Assembly: GCA_004369045.1 (NCBI GenBank)
Contig: ML213518.1
Span: 1 to 20,666, forward strand
DNA: 20,666 bases
Direction of reading: 5' to 3'
From: Heliocybe sulcata
Lineage: Eukaryota > Basidiomycota > Agaricomycetes > Gloeophyllales > Gloeophyllaceae
Made by a program: the position numbers and the translations under genes. The notes under the pieces are model-generated. The model was not told the origin of the DNA, did no database searches, and saw nothing but the letters and a program-made list of their open reading frames with translations. Shown piece after piece: positions 1-7,888 of this stretch (positions are counted from its first letter, which is position 1; every line of letters begins with the position of its first letter).

Positions 1-130
1 GGGTTTATATCGCTCTGGGACGGTGGCTGTGGGTGGCTGACGGACGCGTCGATCACGGGACCCGCAACTTCGGTGGCTGACAGGGAAGCGTCAAGGTGCT
101 TCGAAAGTCGTTAGACGTCAATCCTCAAGG
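1..130 (-). promoter_or_regulatory. Outward-facing promoter-like end
   Basis: Read on the minus strand, this end has two GTCAGCCAC boxes (plus-strand GTGGCTGAC at 33-41 and 73-81), a further partial box (GTGGCTG at 23-29), and then a TATA-like ATATAAACC at 2-10 right at the window edge. The same arrangement, with GTCAGCC boxes and then a TATA-like box 15-40 nt later, precedes CC2 and CC3. I infer a promoter for a gene, probably a CC paralogue, transcribed leftwards from just outside the window. The gene itself is not visible. Confidence 0.5.
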
Positions 131-382
131 GCTTCGATGTCAAAGATCGACGATCTGCTCGCGCACGGACCAACTCTGTTTGCATCACGTGCGAAGTCCA
201 GTCGTGGTGAGCAAGCCAGCATCCAAAGAGTCATACGAAGGCGGTATCGTAGCCTCTAACGCTCGCAAGATGAGCGTGATGTGTAGACAAAACGCAAGGA
301 TACACGTATCCGCCAGAGCCGCCTGACCGTCGAGTGAAGCGACCGTGCAAAGTCGTGAGCAGAGAGGGAGCGGAAGTTGAAG

Positions 383-421
383 TTACAAACTGTCAGAGCT
401 GGAGTAAATATTGTAAATCAT
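383..421 (-). pseudogene. AC-like 5' remnant downstream of EH2
   Basis: On the minus strand, about 93 nt after the EH2 stop, an ATG opens a 12-codon frame, MIYNIYSSSDSL, followed by a stop. It resembles the first residues of AC1 (MFYSVYSSSENL), and the bases before the ATG also resemble the AC1 leader (TTATTGCT, then a CCATC motif). I read it as the 5' end of an AC-type gene whose body is lost or unrecognisable. An untranslated 3' segment of EH is the alternative. The right arm has the same 39-nt frame at 20242-20280. Confidence 0.45.
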
Positions 422-513
422 GATGGCAGATGGCACATTACTAGCAATAAGCATTCTCGAAAACATCTTGGATTCTGTCCATTCCACTCAGCAGGCTCTC
501 AGCGGCACTCACT

Positions 514-1207
514 TTACAATTTGTATCCCGTCAACCCCGGCACCACCCCAAACGAAGGCCCGCCCTTCCCAAACATCTTCCTCAAGTCGTCCACGAATGC
601 CTCCGGCTCCTCGTAAGCTGCGAAATGTCCGCCACTCGCGTGCTCCGACTCAAATACAACCTCGCCAATAAAGGCCTTTGTCCAGCTACAACAACACGGA
701 TGAGTACCTGGTAGGCACTCCAAGTACGGGAGTTATATACTTACGACCGTGGTGTGGGCGCGACTTCTTTCGGGTAGTAGGAGACGCCCAACGGCACTCC
801 GCGTACATACGGCAAGCTCATGAGACTATCGTTCATGATCTCATAGTATATTCTCAGCGAGCTCGCGGGCCCTGCTCGCGAAAACCAGTAGATCGAAACC
901 CATGTAAGCACTGGGCCGTGGTATCAGCTGTTACGATGCAGTGCTGTGACATCAAGTCACTTACCTTCATCATCCTCCCATTGGTAATTATCCGTCCAAT
1001 TGACGAGCTTCTCGTATATCCACGCCAGAAGTCCGGCAGGCGAATCGGCCAGCGAGTATCCAAGCGTCTGCGGCTGCGTACCCTGCTCTTTCGAGTACCC
1101 CTGGCCCTTACTGCTGAACCACTGCGCCCTCTCCAGGCCTTTTCGTTCAGACTCAGTATATGGGCTGAACGGAGTAAGATTGTCTAATATCAGCTCCAGG
1201 AACAAAA
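514..1207 (-). pseudogene. EH2: 5'-truncated epoxide hydrolase (exons 6-8 only)
   Basis: This is the 3' part of an epoxide hydrolase gene nearly identical to EH3. It has partial exon 6 (965-about 1207), exon 7 (745-910) and exon 8 (514-685), separated by introns of 54 and 59 nt, the same sizes as in EH3. It keeps the cap-region Tyr (GQGYSKEQ), the acidic residue in YYPKE and the catalytic His in GGHFAAYE, and ends GLTGYKL. The EHN domain, the HGWPG oxyanion motif and the QGGDWG nucleophile segment are absent. Sequence upstream of about 1207 is unrelated, so the gene was cut inside exon 6 and cannot encode an active enzyme. The retained exons have no internal stop, so the truncation is probably recent. 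Confidence 0.9.
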
Positions 1208-2982
1208 TCATTTGCTGTAGACATCAAGGTAGTTCGTCGTCCGGACCTCGGCCGCATTCGAGGTATGTCACTCGTCTCTCGAAACACGAAGGATCTCATT
1301 CTTCAAAGGTCCGAGAAAGCTTGCTACAGGTGGCAGTGTCCTCTACGGCGGAGACCACAAGTCGGAAGTAATAACATCAGATGAGCAAAAAGTGCTAGCA
1401 TAGCCCCAGTGATTCATAGCGGAGCGCGGTCTAAGGTATGCCATAGGTCAGGCACATGGGAATGCAGAGTTATGATCGACAGATTGACCCACCCACTAAT
1501 TTTAGCAAAGCGTCCCGCAGCACTTCGCAGTCGAGAATTCAAAGCCGCGTTGGTACCTGGTACTGCGGCGGCGCTCGTCCTGACATTGAGCGGCAGATGT
1601 AAGTCCGGGTCTGCATCCCAAAGGAGCTGAGATGATGACGGAGGAATGAAATCCGGAAGGCACTGGTCGCGCGCTGCATGTCTGTTGCGGACGCGAAAGG
1701 GTGGATCAAAGATGGGTTGGAATGAAGGTTTATAGTACTTACCGGGTACATTGAGTGACCGTTCGCTTCGGCGGGCGGGGGTGCCCTAGGTATGTCAGGG
1801 AATTAGCATGTTGCTATTGGACGAAGAAATGGCTTAAGGACGCATATCCGACTGTACCCATGAGGTGGCCAGCCTCAGAAGTACAGCTGGAACGGCACTT
1901 GAGTCTAACATGACGACGAACCCTCCTTCGCAGCACCGCTCTCCTTCTCCGAGAAGCGCATTTGTTTTTAAATGCAACTTGATCCGCGATGCTGTACCGG
2001 AGGAACTTCGCAATAATCCATGGTGTACCTCAAATGCAAGACAACTGGTTAGAAAGGGTCTCCGATCGATAAACGGTTGAATCAGAAAAGAGGAGTGTAT
2101 GATGAGGTATGGGACGTTGGCCGGACGCCACATACGCTCGGTAGAGGGAGGCAGGGAGCGGAGGTGACAAAAAAGAAAACATGCTTACTGAGGGTAAGTA
2201 TGCATTCACGGAGTTTGCGGAGTATGCAGTCAGAGCTGAGATGATTCATTGGGCAGTAGCGATGGTCAGCAGGTGATGGTAAGGTGCGACAAGAATGAAC
2301 TGACTTGAATGCACACGTCGGTCGGTATATTTGCTTTCTGGCAGACTTCGTAGGTGCGCATCTGTGAGAGATGTCCCTCAGATAGAAGAAGGAAAGGATA
2401 GTCAGCGCTTGTTGTAAAACTCCAGGACATAACGCAAGGGAGGGAAAAGCAAAAACCGATGCCTGTGGACGCTGGCCAGACGCTACAGGCAGTGGTGAAG
2501 GAAGAGGTCGCGAGGCAATAATCGGAGGAAGATTCAGAACCACTCACGCATTGCAAGAAGTGGATTGATGAGCGAGAAGAAGAACCTAGGAATTGGACCG
2601 TGAGAAGACAAGATGAGAGCATGGTACGAGGATACTTATCGAGGAAGGCGACGGACTGAATACGCGTAAATTTTGGTTGGAGGCTTGACGGTCGTGAGGC
2701 TATATAAACAAGAAGTCAATCTGCGAATGGGGGCTTCAGAACAGGGGATATTAAACATGAGCAGGAGCGTGTGGTGGGAAGGCAATTAAGATGTGTAGAT
2801 GCAGGAAGGCTATGATGTTGTGCATTCAAGAGAGGAAGGATTAGTGCAAAGTATCGCACGAGGGGCCTTTCATACGAGAAACTCATCGTCAGATAACATA
2901 GAACAGAGCATAAACTGTACTGACCTTTCACATGGCCGCGTCCGTTCACGTCCACCACCCCAGCAGCGTCTCGCTCCACGTC
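1208..2982. other. Stretch without a confident gene
   Basis: Between the broken edge of EH2 and AC1 I find no recognisable protein. Short frames on both strands lack familiar motifs and many begin only at GTG or TTG. A TATA box (TATATAAA, 2701-2708, readable on both strands) lies in the middle. It may serve the minus-strand ATG frame at 2622-2266, annotated separately. A plus-strand ATG frame at about 1910-2080 (56 codons) has ordinary composition but no support. This block sits where the mirror arm has only about 170 bases between AC2 and EH3, so it may be inserted DNA that truncated EH2. Confidence 0.5.
2266..2622 (-). CDS. Possible small Ser/Cys-rich protein (118 codons, doubtful)
   Basis: This ATG-started frame lies about 80 nt downstream of a TATA box (2701-2708) read on the minus strand. 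It opens MLSSCLLTVQFLGSSSRSS and is rich in Ser, Thr and Cys (8 Cys), with no motif I recognise. A GTGAGT donor occurs after codon 25 (about 2547), with candidate acceptors 75-90 nt downstream, so the true product may be spliced into another frame. The start could form a weak signal peptide. It may equally be chance open sequence in a fungal spacer. Confidence 0.2.
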   Translation of the reverse strand: MLSSCLLTVQFLGSSSRSSIHFLQCVSGSESSSDYCLATSSFTTACSVWPASTGIGFCFSLPCVMSWSFTTSADYPFLLLSEGHLSQMRTYEVCQKANIPTDVCIQVSSFLSHLTITC

Positions 2983-3876
2983 CTAGGCTTCGATCAGGTC
3001 GTCGAGCATGAGGCACACCCAATCGTCCCTAATAGCAGGGTCTTCGTCATCGTCCTCCTCACACCATTCCACTTCAGCAACATCACCGACACTCCATCCT
3101 TCAGCACCAGGATCCCGTGGCACATCGTCCGCCATGACAAAGAGTCGGTGAGCCACATCGTCGAGCGTGAGCATTCTCATCCACTCAAGTAATTGCTCTT
3201 GCTCCCCTCCCTCCTCTTCGTCTTCCTCCGCATGTTCGTCTCTGTCGTCTCCGTCCTCGTCCTCATCATCTGCTAGGTACGAAGCGTCGCAAGCCTCGAG
3301 ACTAAGATAGAGACTCAAATCCAGCTGAAGCTCCAGCTCGCAGTCACAGTCGACCATAACGGAAGAGTCGGGGTCGTATAGATGGAGCATGGAGACCTCC
3401 GTATCGGAGAGTCCAGAGTCGACGTTAGCCAGGTATCCGCCGCGGTCCTTCACGTCCTCCTCGGCATCACTCTTGAGCTCGACGTCCTCCTTGAGCTTAG
3501 GAAAAGACACGCTAGCCACCATACTCCACTCTAGCCCGCCAAATCTGCCGTCCATAAGGATAGAGACATCGGCATCGTAAGGTGACGGGAGGGAGGAATC
3601 GGAAGACACGGAGTCATCCTCGATGTTCCCACTTGAAGTGTCCACCTGACTCTCCACTCCGTATAGCTCCTCCAGTTCCATGTCCTTCTCATATTCCATC
3701 ACCATCTTCATCTCGTACTCCAAGCGGTCCTCCCAATTCTTGTCCGCGAACTCCTCGTACGTCATGGTCAGCCAGTTGTCCGGGTCCAGTGAGGGACTGT
3801 GCACCACGACGCCAGAAACTGCAGGACCAGAAGAGAAGGAGAGGTTTTCAGAGCTGGAGTAGACGCTATAGAACAT
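2983..3876 (-). CDS. AC1: highly acidic protein of unknown function (297 aa)
   Basis: A single uninterrupted frame from an ATG, with a TATA box about 110 nt upstream, encodes a very acidic, aspartate- and glutamate-rich protein. A dense acidic tract occupies residues 203-228 and is followed by the segment LTLDDVAHRLFVM (236-248), a GW motif near 260 and a second acidic patch (273-279). There is no signal peptide, membrane segment or catalytic motif that I recognise. A paralogue, AC2, lies in the mirror position on the right and shares MSY/MFY..., HS(P/Q)S, DKN...MKM and (I/L)DDVA(E/H)RLFVM. AC-like first codons also follow EH1, EH2 and EH3. It lies between CC1 and EH2 in the same orientation. 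The acidic stretches suit a soluble interaction or chaperone-like role, but that is a guess. I am confident the frame is coding, because the conserved motifs lie in one frame shared with the paralogue; the function is unknown. Confidence 0.75.
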   Translation of the reverse strand: MFYSVYSSSENLSFSSGPAVSGVVVHSPSLDPDNWLTMTYEEFADKNWEDRLEYEMKMVMEYEKDMELEELYGVESQVDTSSGNIEDDSVSSDSSLPSPYDADVSILMDGRFGGLEWSMVASVSFPKLKEDVELKSDAEEDVKDRGGYLANVDSGLSDTEVSMLHLYDPDSSVMVDCDCELELQLDLSLYLSLEACDASYLADDEDEDGDDRDEHAEEDEEEGGEQEQLLEWMRMLTLDDVAHRLFVMADDVPRDPGAEGWSVGDVAEVEWCEEDDDEDPAIRDDWVCLMLDDLIEA

Positions 3877-3982
3877 GATGGTGGATGGCAGAGGTGTAAC
3901 AACAGCAATAAGGACAAGGTATAAGAAGGGATGCAGCGGGTAGATTGAAAAATCTGGTGGACGACGAGCAGAGAGTCCCGTG

Positions 3983-3989
3983 TCTTATA
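3983..3989 (-). promoter_or_regulatory. TATA box of AC1
   Basis: The minus strand reads GGTATAAGACAC about 110 nt before the AC1 ATG. The same TATAAGA form is used before CC1. The leader between it and the ATG contains a pyrimidine-rich stretch and ends CCATCCACCATC before the ATG, resembling the sequence ahead of the AC-like remnants that follow each EH gene. Confidence 0.5.
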
Positions 3990-4297
3990 CCGCGGCAGGA
4001 AGTCATACTGAGACAGCCCAAGACATGCGCTGAAGATTGTTGCAGGTGCAACGCAACTGAACATCCCGCGCCGCCGACCGGACCCTCCAGATGGGAAGGA
4101 CCCTTTCCTTTTGGGCTGCAGTTGGTTCGCACGGTCCACATAACTTGGGTGGCTAACAGGAAGCTTCGTTGCAGTTGGGACCAACATCACTGAGCGCTAT
4201 ACAGCATATAGACAGAAGAAGAAAGAATGTCGCTGACGCCTAAGCAGCCAAGTCGCCGAGTAGAGGACGATATTCATGAGGGCTAAAACGTTAGACG

Positions 4298-4513
4298 TTA
4301 CGCATTAAAAGAGTAGAGGCTAAAGGGGCTTCCGCAAGTCCCCCAACCAGCATTTGCCGTCAGCGCGTCCGCTAGTAATTCCAAAGTATCTCCAATTGAT
4401 ATGATATGATTTCGTCGAATGATACCGATACATATAGAACGGCAAATATAGCAGCCGATGCTAATACTGAAGCAGAAGCAGATCCATAATGGTAAACCAA
4501 CTATCGAGTCCAT
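4298..4513 (-). CDS. Possible short hydrophobic frame (71 codons, doubtful)
   Basis: This minus-strand ATG frame lies directly downstream of the degenerate module array. Residues 5-30 are strongly hydrophobic and Ile/Cys/Phe-rich (LPLWICFCFSISIGCYIC), like a single membrane segment, followed by basic residues and a polar tail. No family is recognised. It may be a surviving exon of the gene whose duplicated exon/intron pieces lie just upstream, or a chance frame. Confidence 0.18.
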   Translation of the reverse strand: MDSIVGLPLWICFCFSISIGCYICRSICIGIIRRNHIISIGDTLELLADALTANAGWGTCGSPFSLYSFNA

Positions 4514-4589
4514 CTTTGAGCCACGCTACTAATACGATCCGATATGTTCGGTCGTACGCTCGACATGAAACCCTGAAAATACGGACTCC

Positions 4590-5465
4590 AGAGACAATCG
4601 ACCAATCCGTACCATGAAGTCGGATATCTAACATTGGTGTCGCGGTTGATGAAGCAGGAGTGCGGAGTGTATGAATTGAAGCGCCCGTCCTGGTCAAAAA
4701 CAGTCAGAACGGAAAACATCATACTACGGCAGAGTAGAACTCACTTCGAGCATATACCAGGTCGTTGTCGACCTCGAGATGATATTTCGGACGTACGCTA
4801 CGATGAATTTATTGTGGGAGTGTGCTGGATGTGCGTCGCGGGTTCAAGAAGCCTGAAGGCGGTGTGCTTGATCGAGCCTTGTTATATAATAGTGCGATTC
4901 CTAGTAGTAACGATCAGAACAAAGAACATTATTAGGCACCGCGGTTGTCATCACCTCGAGCTCACTCTAAGTGGTCGTCGCCCCCGGGACGATTGTCGGG
5001 AATATTTGAGGAAAAGGGAAGATGGAATAATATGTGGATAATGATATCCAGAAGCATAGGCCCTATTGGTAGACGGTCAAAACGGATAACGAAATACGAT
5101 CACGGAATGGTACTCACCAGGAGCGCACTCTGAGTTATGGGTGACCTCGAGATGACGCTTTATACCAGTATGTAAACAGACTTGGTGATATGATAAGCTG
5201 CAAGCGAGTTGCTGCGCGGCAATGCCGCGGGTCAAGGACTTGACACTAGGGACTCTTCAAACATGACGCGGATGTGGCGATTTAGGGAAGCAGGAGTGCG
5301 TGATGATGATGATGTATGACTTGTTCAAAGGCTTAGGTGCTGGACAAAGATGGTAAGGAGGACAAAGACGGTCAGGACGTATATCAAAGTATCGGAGAAG
5401 ATGACAACTCACCTTGGGCGTAATCCGGGTCGCCGTCGACCTGGAGACGACTCTCTAGACGCTTG
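4590..5465 (-). repeat. Degenerate tandem array of exon-intron-like modules
   Basis: On the minus strand the same small pattern recurs four times, at about 5465-5340, 5165-5050, 5000-4900 and 4790-4690. Each has a short exon-like piece (two of them read VDGDPDYAQ and VDNDLVYAR), a GTGAGT-type donor (altered in the third), about 40 nt of filler, the branch-like segment CCGTTCTGACCGT, and an acceptor AG. The first and last modules also share downstream sequence, CGCACTCCTGCTTC, near 5300 and 4650. The copies have diverged and acquired stops. This looks like a gene segment duplicated in tandem and then decayed. The parent gene is not recognised. Confidence 0.5.
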
Positions 5466-5558
5466 CCTGGGCCCAGCTCCCGCACCCGCCCGCCCCTCCG
5501 CGGCCCTCCCCTTCCCCGACCTCCCGCGCATCCACGCCCCTCATCCCCTCCCCTGCCC

Positions 5559-6614
5559 TCAGAACTTGTACTTCGCATGCATAGCCGCATGAAAGTCACT
5601 CAACTCCTGCGAGCGACGCGCCTCAGTAAACAGCTCGAATCGAAAAGAACAGGGCATCCGTACCTTGGTGACGGCTCCGAGAACATCACCCCCGACGTAA
5701 GCCGACTGCGCGGGCTCTGCACGCTCCTTCTCGAGCTCCTGCACTCGAGCACCCAACTCCCCAACTTCCTTCTCCTGCTCCGCTCTGATCACCTCAAGCT
5801 CCTGCGCACAAACGTGAAGTTCCTCGACGCGGTTCTCAGCGTCCCCAAGCTTCTCATCCTTTACCGCTCCGCTAACCTCAAGTTCGTGCGTCCGAGCCTT
5901 CAGCTCCGCGATGCGCTCGTCCTTTGCCGTTGCGTTGGCCTCAAGCACCTGCACCCAAGCCTTCAACTCCTCGACCTGCCAGTCCTTTTCCCCCATCCGA
6001 GCGCGCAGCTCCTGCGCCTCTGCGCTCGCCTTCTTGGCTTGCTTAAACCAACCGATAACCACCTTCCTCGCGTCTCCTGCCATCAATTCCTCCATCCACT
6101 CCGGAACCTCCCTTTCGCGCCGCTGCTCCTTCAGCCCCTTCTCCCGGAGCAGCTCCTCGACGTGAGTAGCCTGCTGGTGCTGGTGCTGCTGGGTCTTGGG
6201 AGGGCAAGCGGAGAGAACAGGGTAAGAACGGCCGGCAGACCGCCACATCGACGGCGCCGGCTTCATGGGACGCATTCGGATTGTGGGACCCGACCGAAGC
6301 CAGCGCTCGATCTCCATGGCTTCCTCCTGCGTGTGGCGGCGACGAAGTTCCGCATTGCGGTCGAAGGGAGGCGGCGTAGGCGTAGAGGGAATAGTAGGCG
6401 AAGGGCAAGGCGAAGGAGCAGCCGTCGAGGTGAGAGAGGCCGTGAACGGTGACGTTTCTCTCGGAGCCGGGGCTGCAGAGACAGCGGCAGCAGGAGACGC
6501 CTTCTTTCGAAGGAGACGAGACACGAGGGGCTGCTTGGTAGTCTGAGGAGATGTGGCCTCCGAGCGCTTGACCTTAGACTGAAGGTTCTTGAGGGCGATC
6601 TTGAGAGAAGGCAT
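5559..6614 (-). CDS. CC1: coiled-coil paralogue family protein (332 aa if spliced)
   Basis: The protein opens MPSLKIALKNLQSKV and has a basic motif VSRLLRKKASP (31-41), then a Pro/Ser/Ala/Thr-rich linker (41-85), an MKPAPSMW segment (117-124) and a C-terminal coiled coil (about 195-300). Three 21-residue units begin LEANATAKDERIAEL, LEVSGAVKDEKL and LEVIRAEQEKEVGEL. Exon 1 is 5664-6614. A 57-nt intron (5607-5663, GTACGG...CGCAG) precedes a 16-codon last exon. The intron is divisible by three and has no stop, so retention would give 351 aa. CC2 and CC3 have a 58-nt phase-0 intron at the equivalent place, which supports splicing here. There is no signal peptide or catalytic motif. Function is unknown; a scaffold or oligomerising role is an inference from the coiled coil. 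Confidence 0.85.
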   Translation of the reverse strand: MPSLKIALKNLQSKVKRSEATSPQTTKQPLVSRLLRKKASPAAAVSAAPAPRETSPFTASLTSTAAPSPCPSPTIPSTPTPPPFDRNAELRRRHTQEEAMEIERWLRSGPTIRMRPMKPAPSMWRSAGRSYPVLSACPPKTQQHQHQQATHVEELLREKGLKEQRREREVPEWMEELMAGDARKVVIGWFKQAKKASAEAQELRARMGEKDWQVEELKAWVQVLEANATAKDERIAELKARTHELEVSGAVKDEKLGDAENRVEELHVCAQELEVIRAEQEKEVGELGARVQELEKERAEPAQSAYVGGDVLGAVTKVRMPCSFRFELFTEARRSQELSDFHAAMHAKYKF

Positions 6615-6754
6615 GATTTCGATGGTATGTGCTAGTGATACTGTCCGTAGAGGTCTTCTGAGACGTTCCCAGAGAGTAGATGCAAGCGCACGAGACTGCC
6701 TTGATATTAGTAGAAGACAAGCGAGGGTAAAGAGCAGAGACGAGGCAAGATGGT

Positions 6755-6824
6755 TCTTATAGCGTTCCGAGTCGACGGCGGCTGTCCTCGATCCACGGCG
6801 GCAGTGCCAGCGAAACCGTCAGCC
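6755..6824 (-). promoter_or_regulatory. CC1 promoter: TATA box and GGCTGAC box
   Basis: Minus-strand TATAAGA lies at 6755-6761, about 140 nt before the CC1 ATG. The core GGCTGAC (plus-strand GTCAGCC, 6818-6824, in context CAGCGGCTGACGG) lies about 57 nt further upstream. The same core occurs upstream of the other three CC genes and at both window ends. Confidence 0.5.
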
Positions 6825-7505
6825 GCTGAGAAGGCAAGACCGAACTGCGACGCTGCGCAAGATGCCAGAAGCATCGACCATCGCAGGTGCGGCTGGCACC
6901 GTCAGTCTGAAGTTCAATATCACCAATACCAACTGCACCCATACGGAGAACTCACCAGCGTGACCATCCTATTTGACGGGAGCTCATAATGCTACAACAG
7001 CTCCAGAGATAGTTTACAGCGAGCTGAGAGATATGGTTGAGCCATTCAGTCAAGAGAGTTACCGAGCCCAAGTGACTTGGAAATGTGACAACATCCGTAT
7101 TGTCACTATCACGTGATCGCGTTGTGGCGTTCGCACCTGCGATACCTGCAGAGAAATCCAGGAGAAGGTTTGAGTGCAGCAACAATAATCACTGGGGTTA
7201 TATAAAGATATGAAGTTCTTCCTGCAATATGGTCATCACGTGCGCCGGCGAGCCTGAAGGTCTACGTCAGCTCCTTCCATGTTCACAGCCACCTCGGAGT
7301 TTGAGCGCCAGTCCAGGTATGCCGGGACATGCAAGGAAGTTAGCCTAATCATTATTCAGAGTGAAGACATCAAAAGGTGCAATTGAAGCGGATGGCTCAC
7401 GCAACCTCGTTGCACTCATGAGAAGTCTTGTAGAAATGTAAGCGGCGAAAAAAAAGAGAGAAAGGAGGGCACATACCTACCTTCATCTTGGCGCACAATG
7501 GTTCT
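6825..7505. other. Spacer with E-box palindrome and TATA-like sequence
   Basis: No gene is supported here. The stretch holds the palindrome ATCACGTGAT (7108-7117), a second CACGTG near 7234, and a TATA-like TTATATAAAG at about 7198-7207. A minus-strand open frame at 6952-7185 begins only at TTG and shows no recognised motif. The E-box palindromes could bind bHLH factors, but no target is evident. Confidence 0.4.
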
Positions 7506-7796
7506 TCACTGACTAGTAGGCCTTGCAAGGCAGTATTCACAAGCTCGTCTTGGGAAGTGAGGCCCAGCATATGGCATGGTCACTGCAGATGTTGGCCAGA
7601 CATCTGCAATGGAGACCCCAACCGAGAATCCTAACGCTCGCAGGATGAGCCTGATGTGTAGACAAAGTGCAGGGGTACACGTATCCGCCAGAGCCGCGTG
7701 ATTGTCGAGTGAAGCGACCGTGCAAAGTCGTGAGCAGAGAGGGAGCGGGAAGCGAAAGTAGTAAACTGTGAGAGCTGGAGTAAACGTGTAAACCAT
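7506..7796 (-). pseudogene. AC-like 5' remnant downstream of EH1
   Basis: About 93 nt after the EH1 stop, a minus-strand ATG begins a stretch homologous to the remnant in both terminal arms; homology runs from about 7800 down to about 7627. Compared with the arms, one base is missing between the TAC codon and TTTACTCC, so the frame shifts from the MIYNIYSSS pattern to MVYTFTPAL. It then stays open by chance to 7506 (97 codons). I treat it as a decayed copy and not as a real protein. Confidence 0.4.
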
Positions 7797-7888
7797 GATG
7801 GTAGATGGCACATTACTAGCTATAAGCATTCTCGGAAATATCTTGGATTGTGTCCATTCCACGCAGGAGGCTCTCAGCGGTACTCACT

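Larger units (their letters stand above)
1..1205. repeat. Left arm of terminal inverted repeat, about 1.2 kb
   Basis: This arm matches the reverse complement of the last 1.2 kb of the window. Bases 1-130 are identical to the complement of 20537-20666; mismatches begin at base 131. From there to about 1200 the arms differ by scattered substitutions and small indels, but every exon and splice boundary of the epoxide hydrolase 3' half is retained. Homology stops near 1200-1207 inside an EH exon. The arm contains EH2, an AC-like 5' remnant and a promoter-like end. Confidence 0.97.

Noticed and set aside
3582-3878. 98-codon plus-strand frame
   Set aside because: It is a shadow of AC1 with Pro/Arg/Ser-rich composition typical of antisense acidic coding DNA.
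4830-4870. tRNA-like GCGGGTTCAAGAAGCC segment
   Set aside because: It resembles a T-arm box, but no acceptor stem, D-arm or anticodon arm could be folded around it.
5215-5229. Short hairpin CGCGGCA-A-TGCCGCG
   Set aside because: It is perfect but short and isolated, with no U-tract or partner element to suggest a terminator or RNA gene.
5463-6452. 329-codon Leu/Pro/Arg-rich plus-strand frame
   Set aside because: It is the antisense of CC1, whose motifs, intron and promoter support the minus strand.
6952-7185. 77-codon minus-strand frame near a TATA-like box
   Set aside because: It starts at TTG, not ATG, lies only about 15 nt from the TATA-like sequence, and has no recognised motif.
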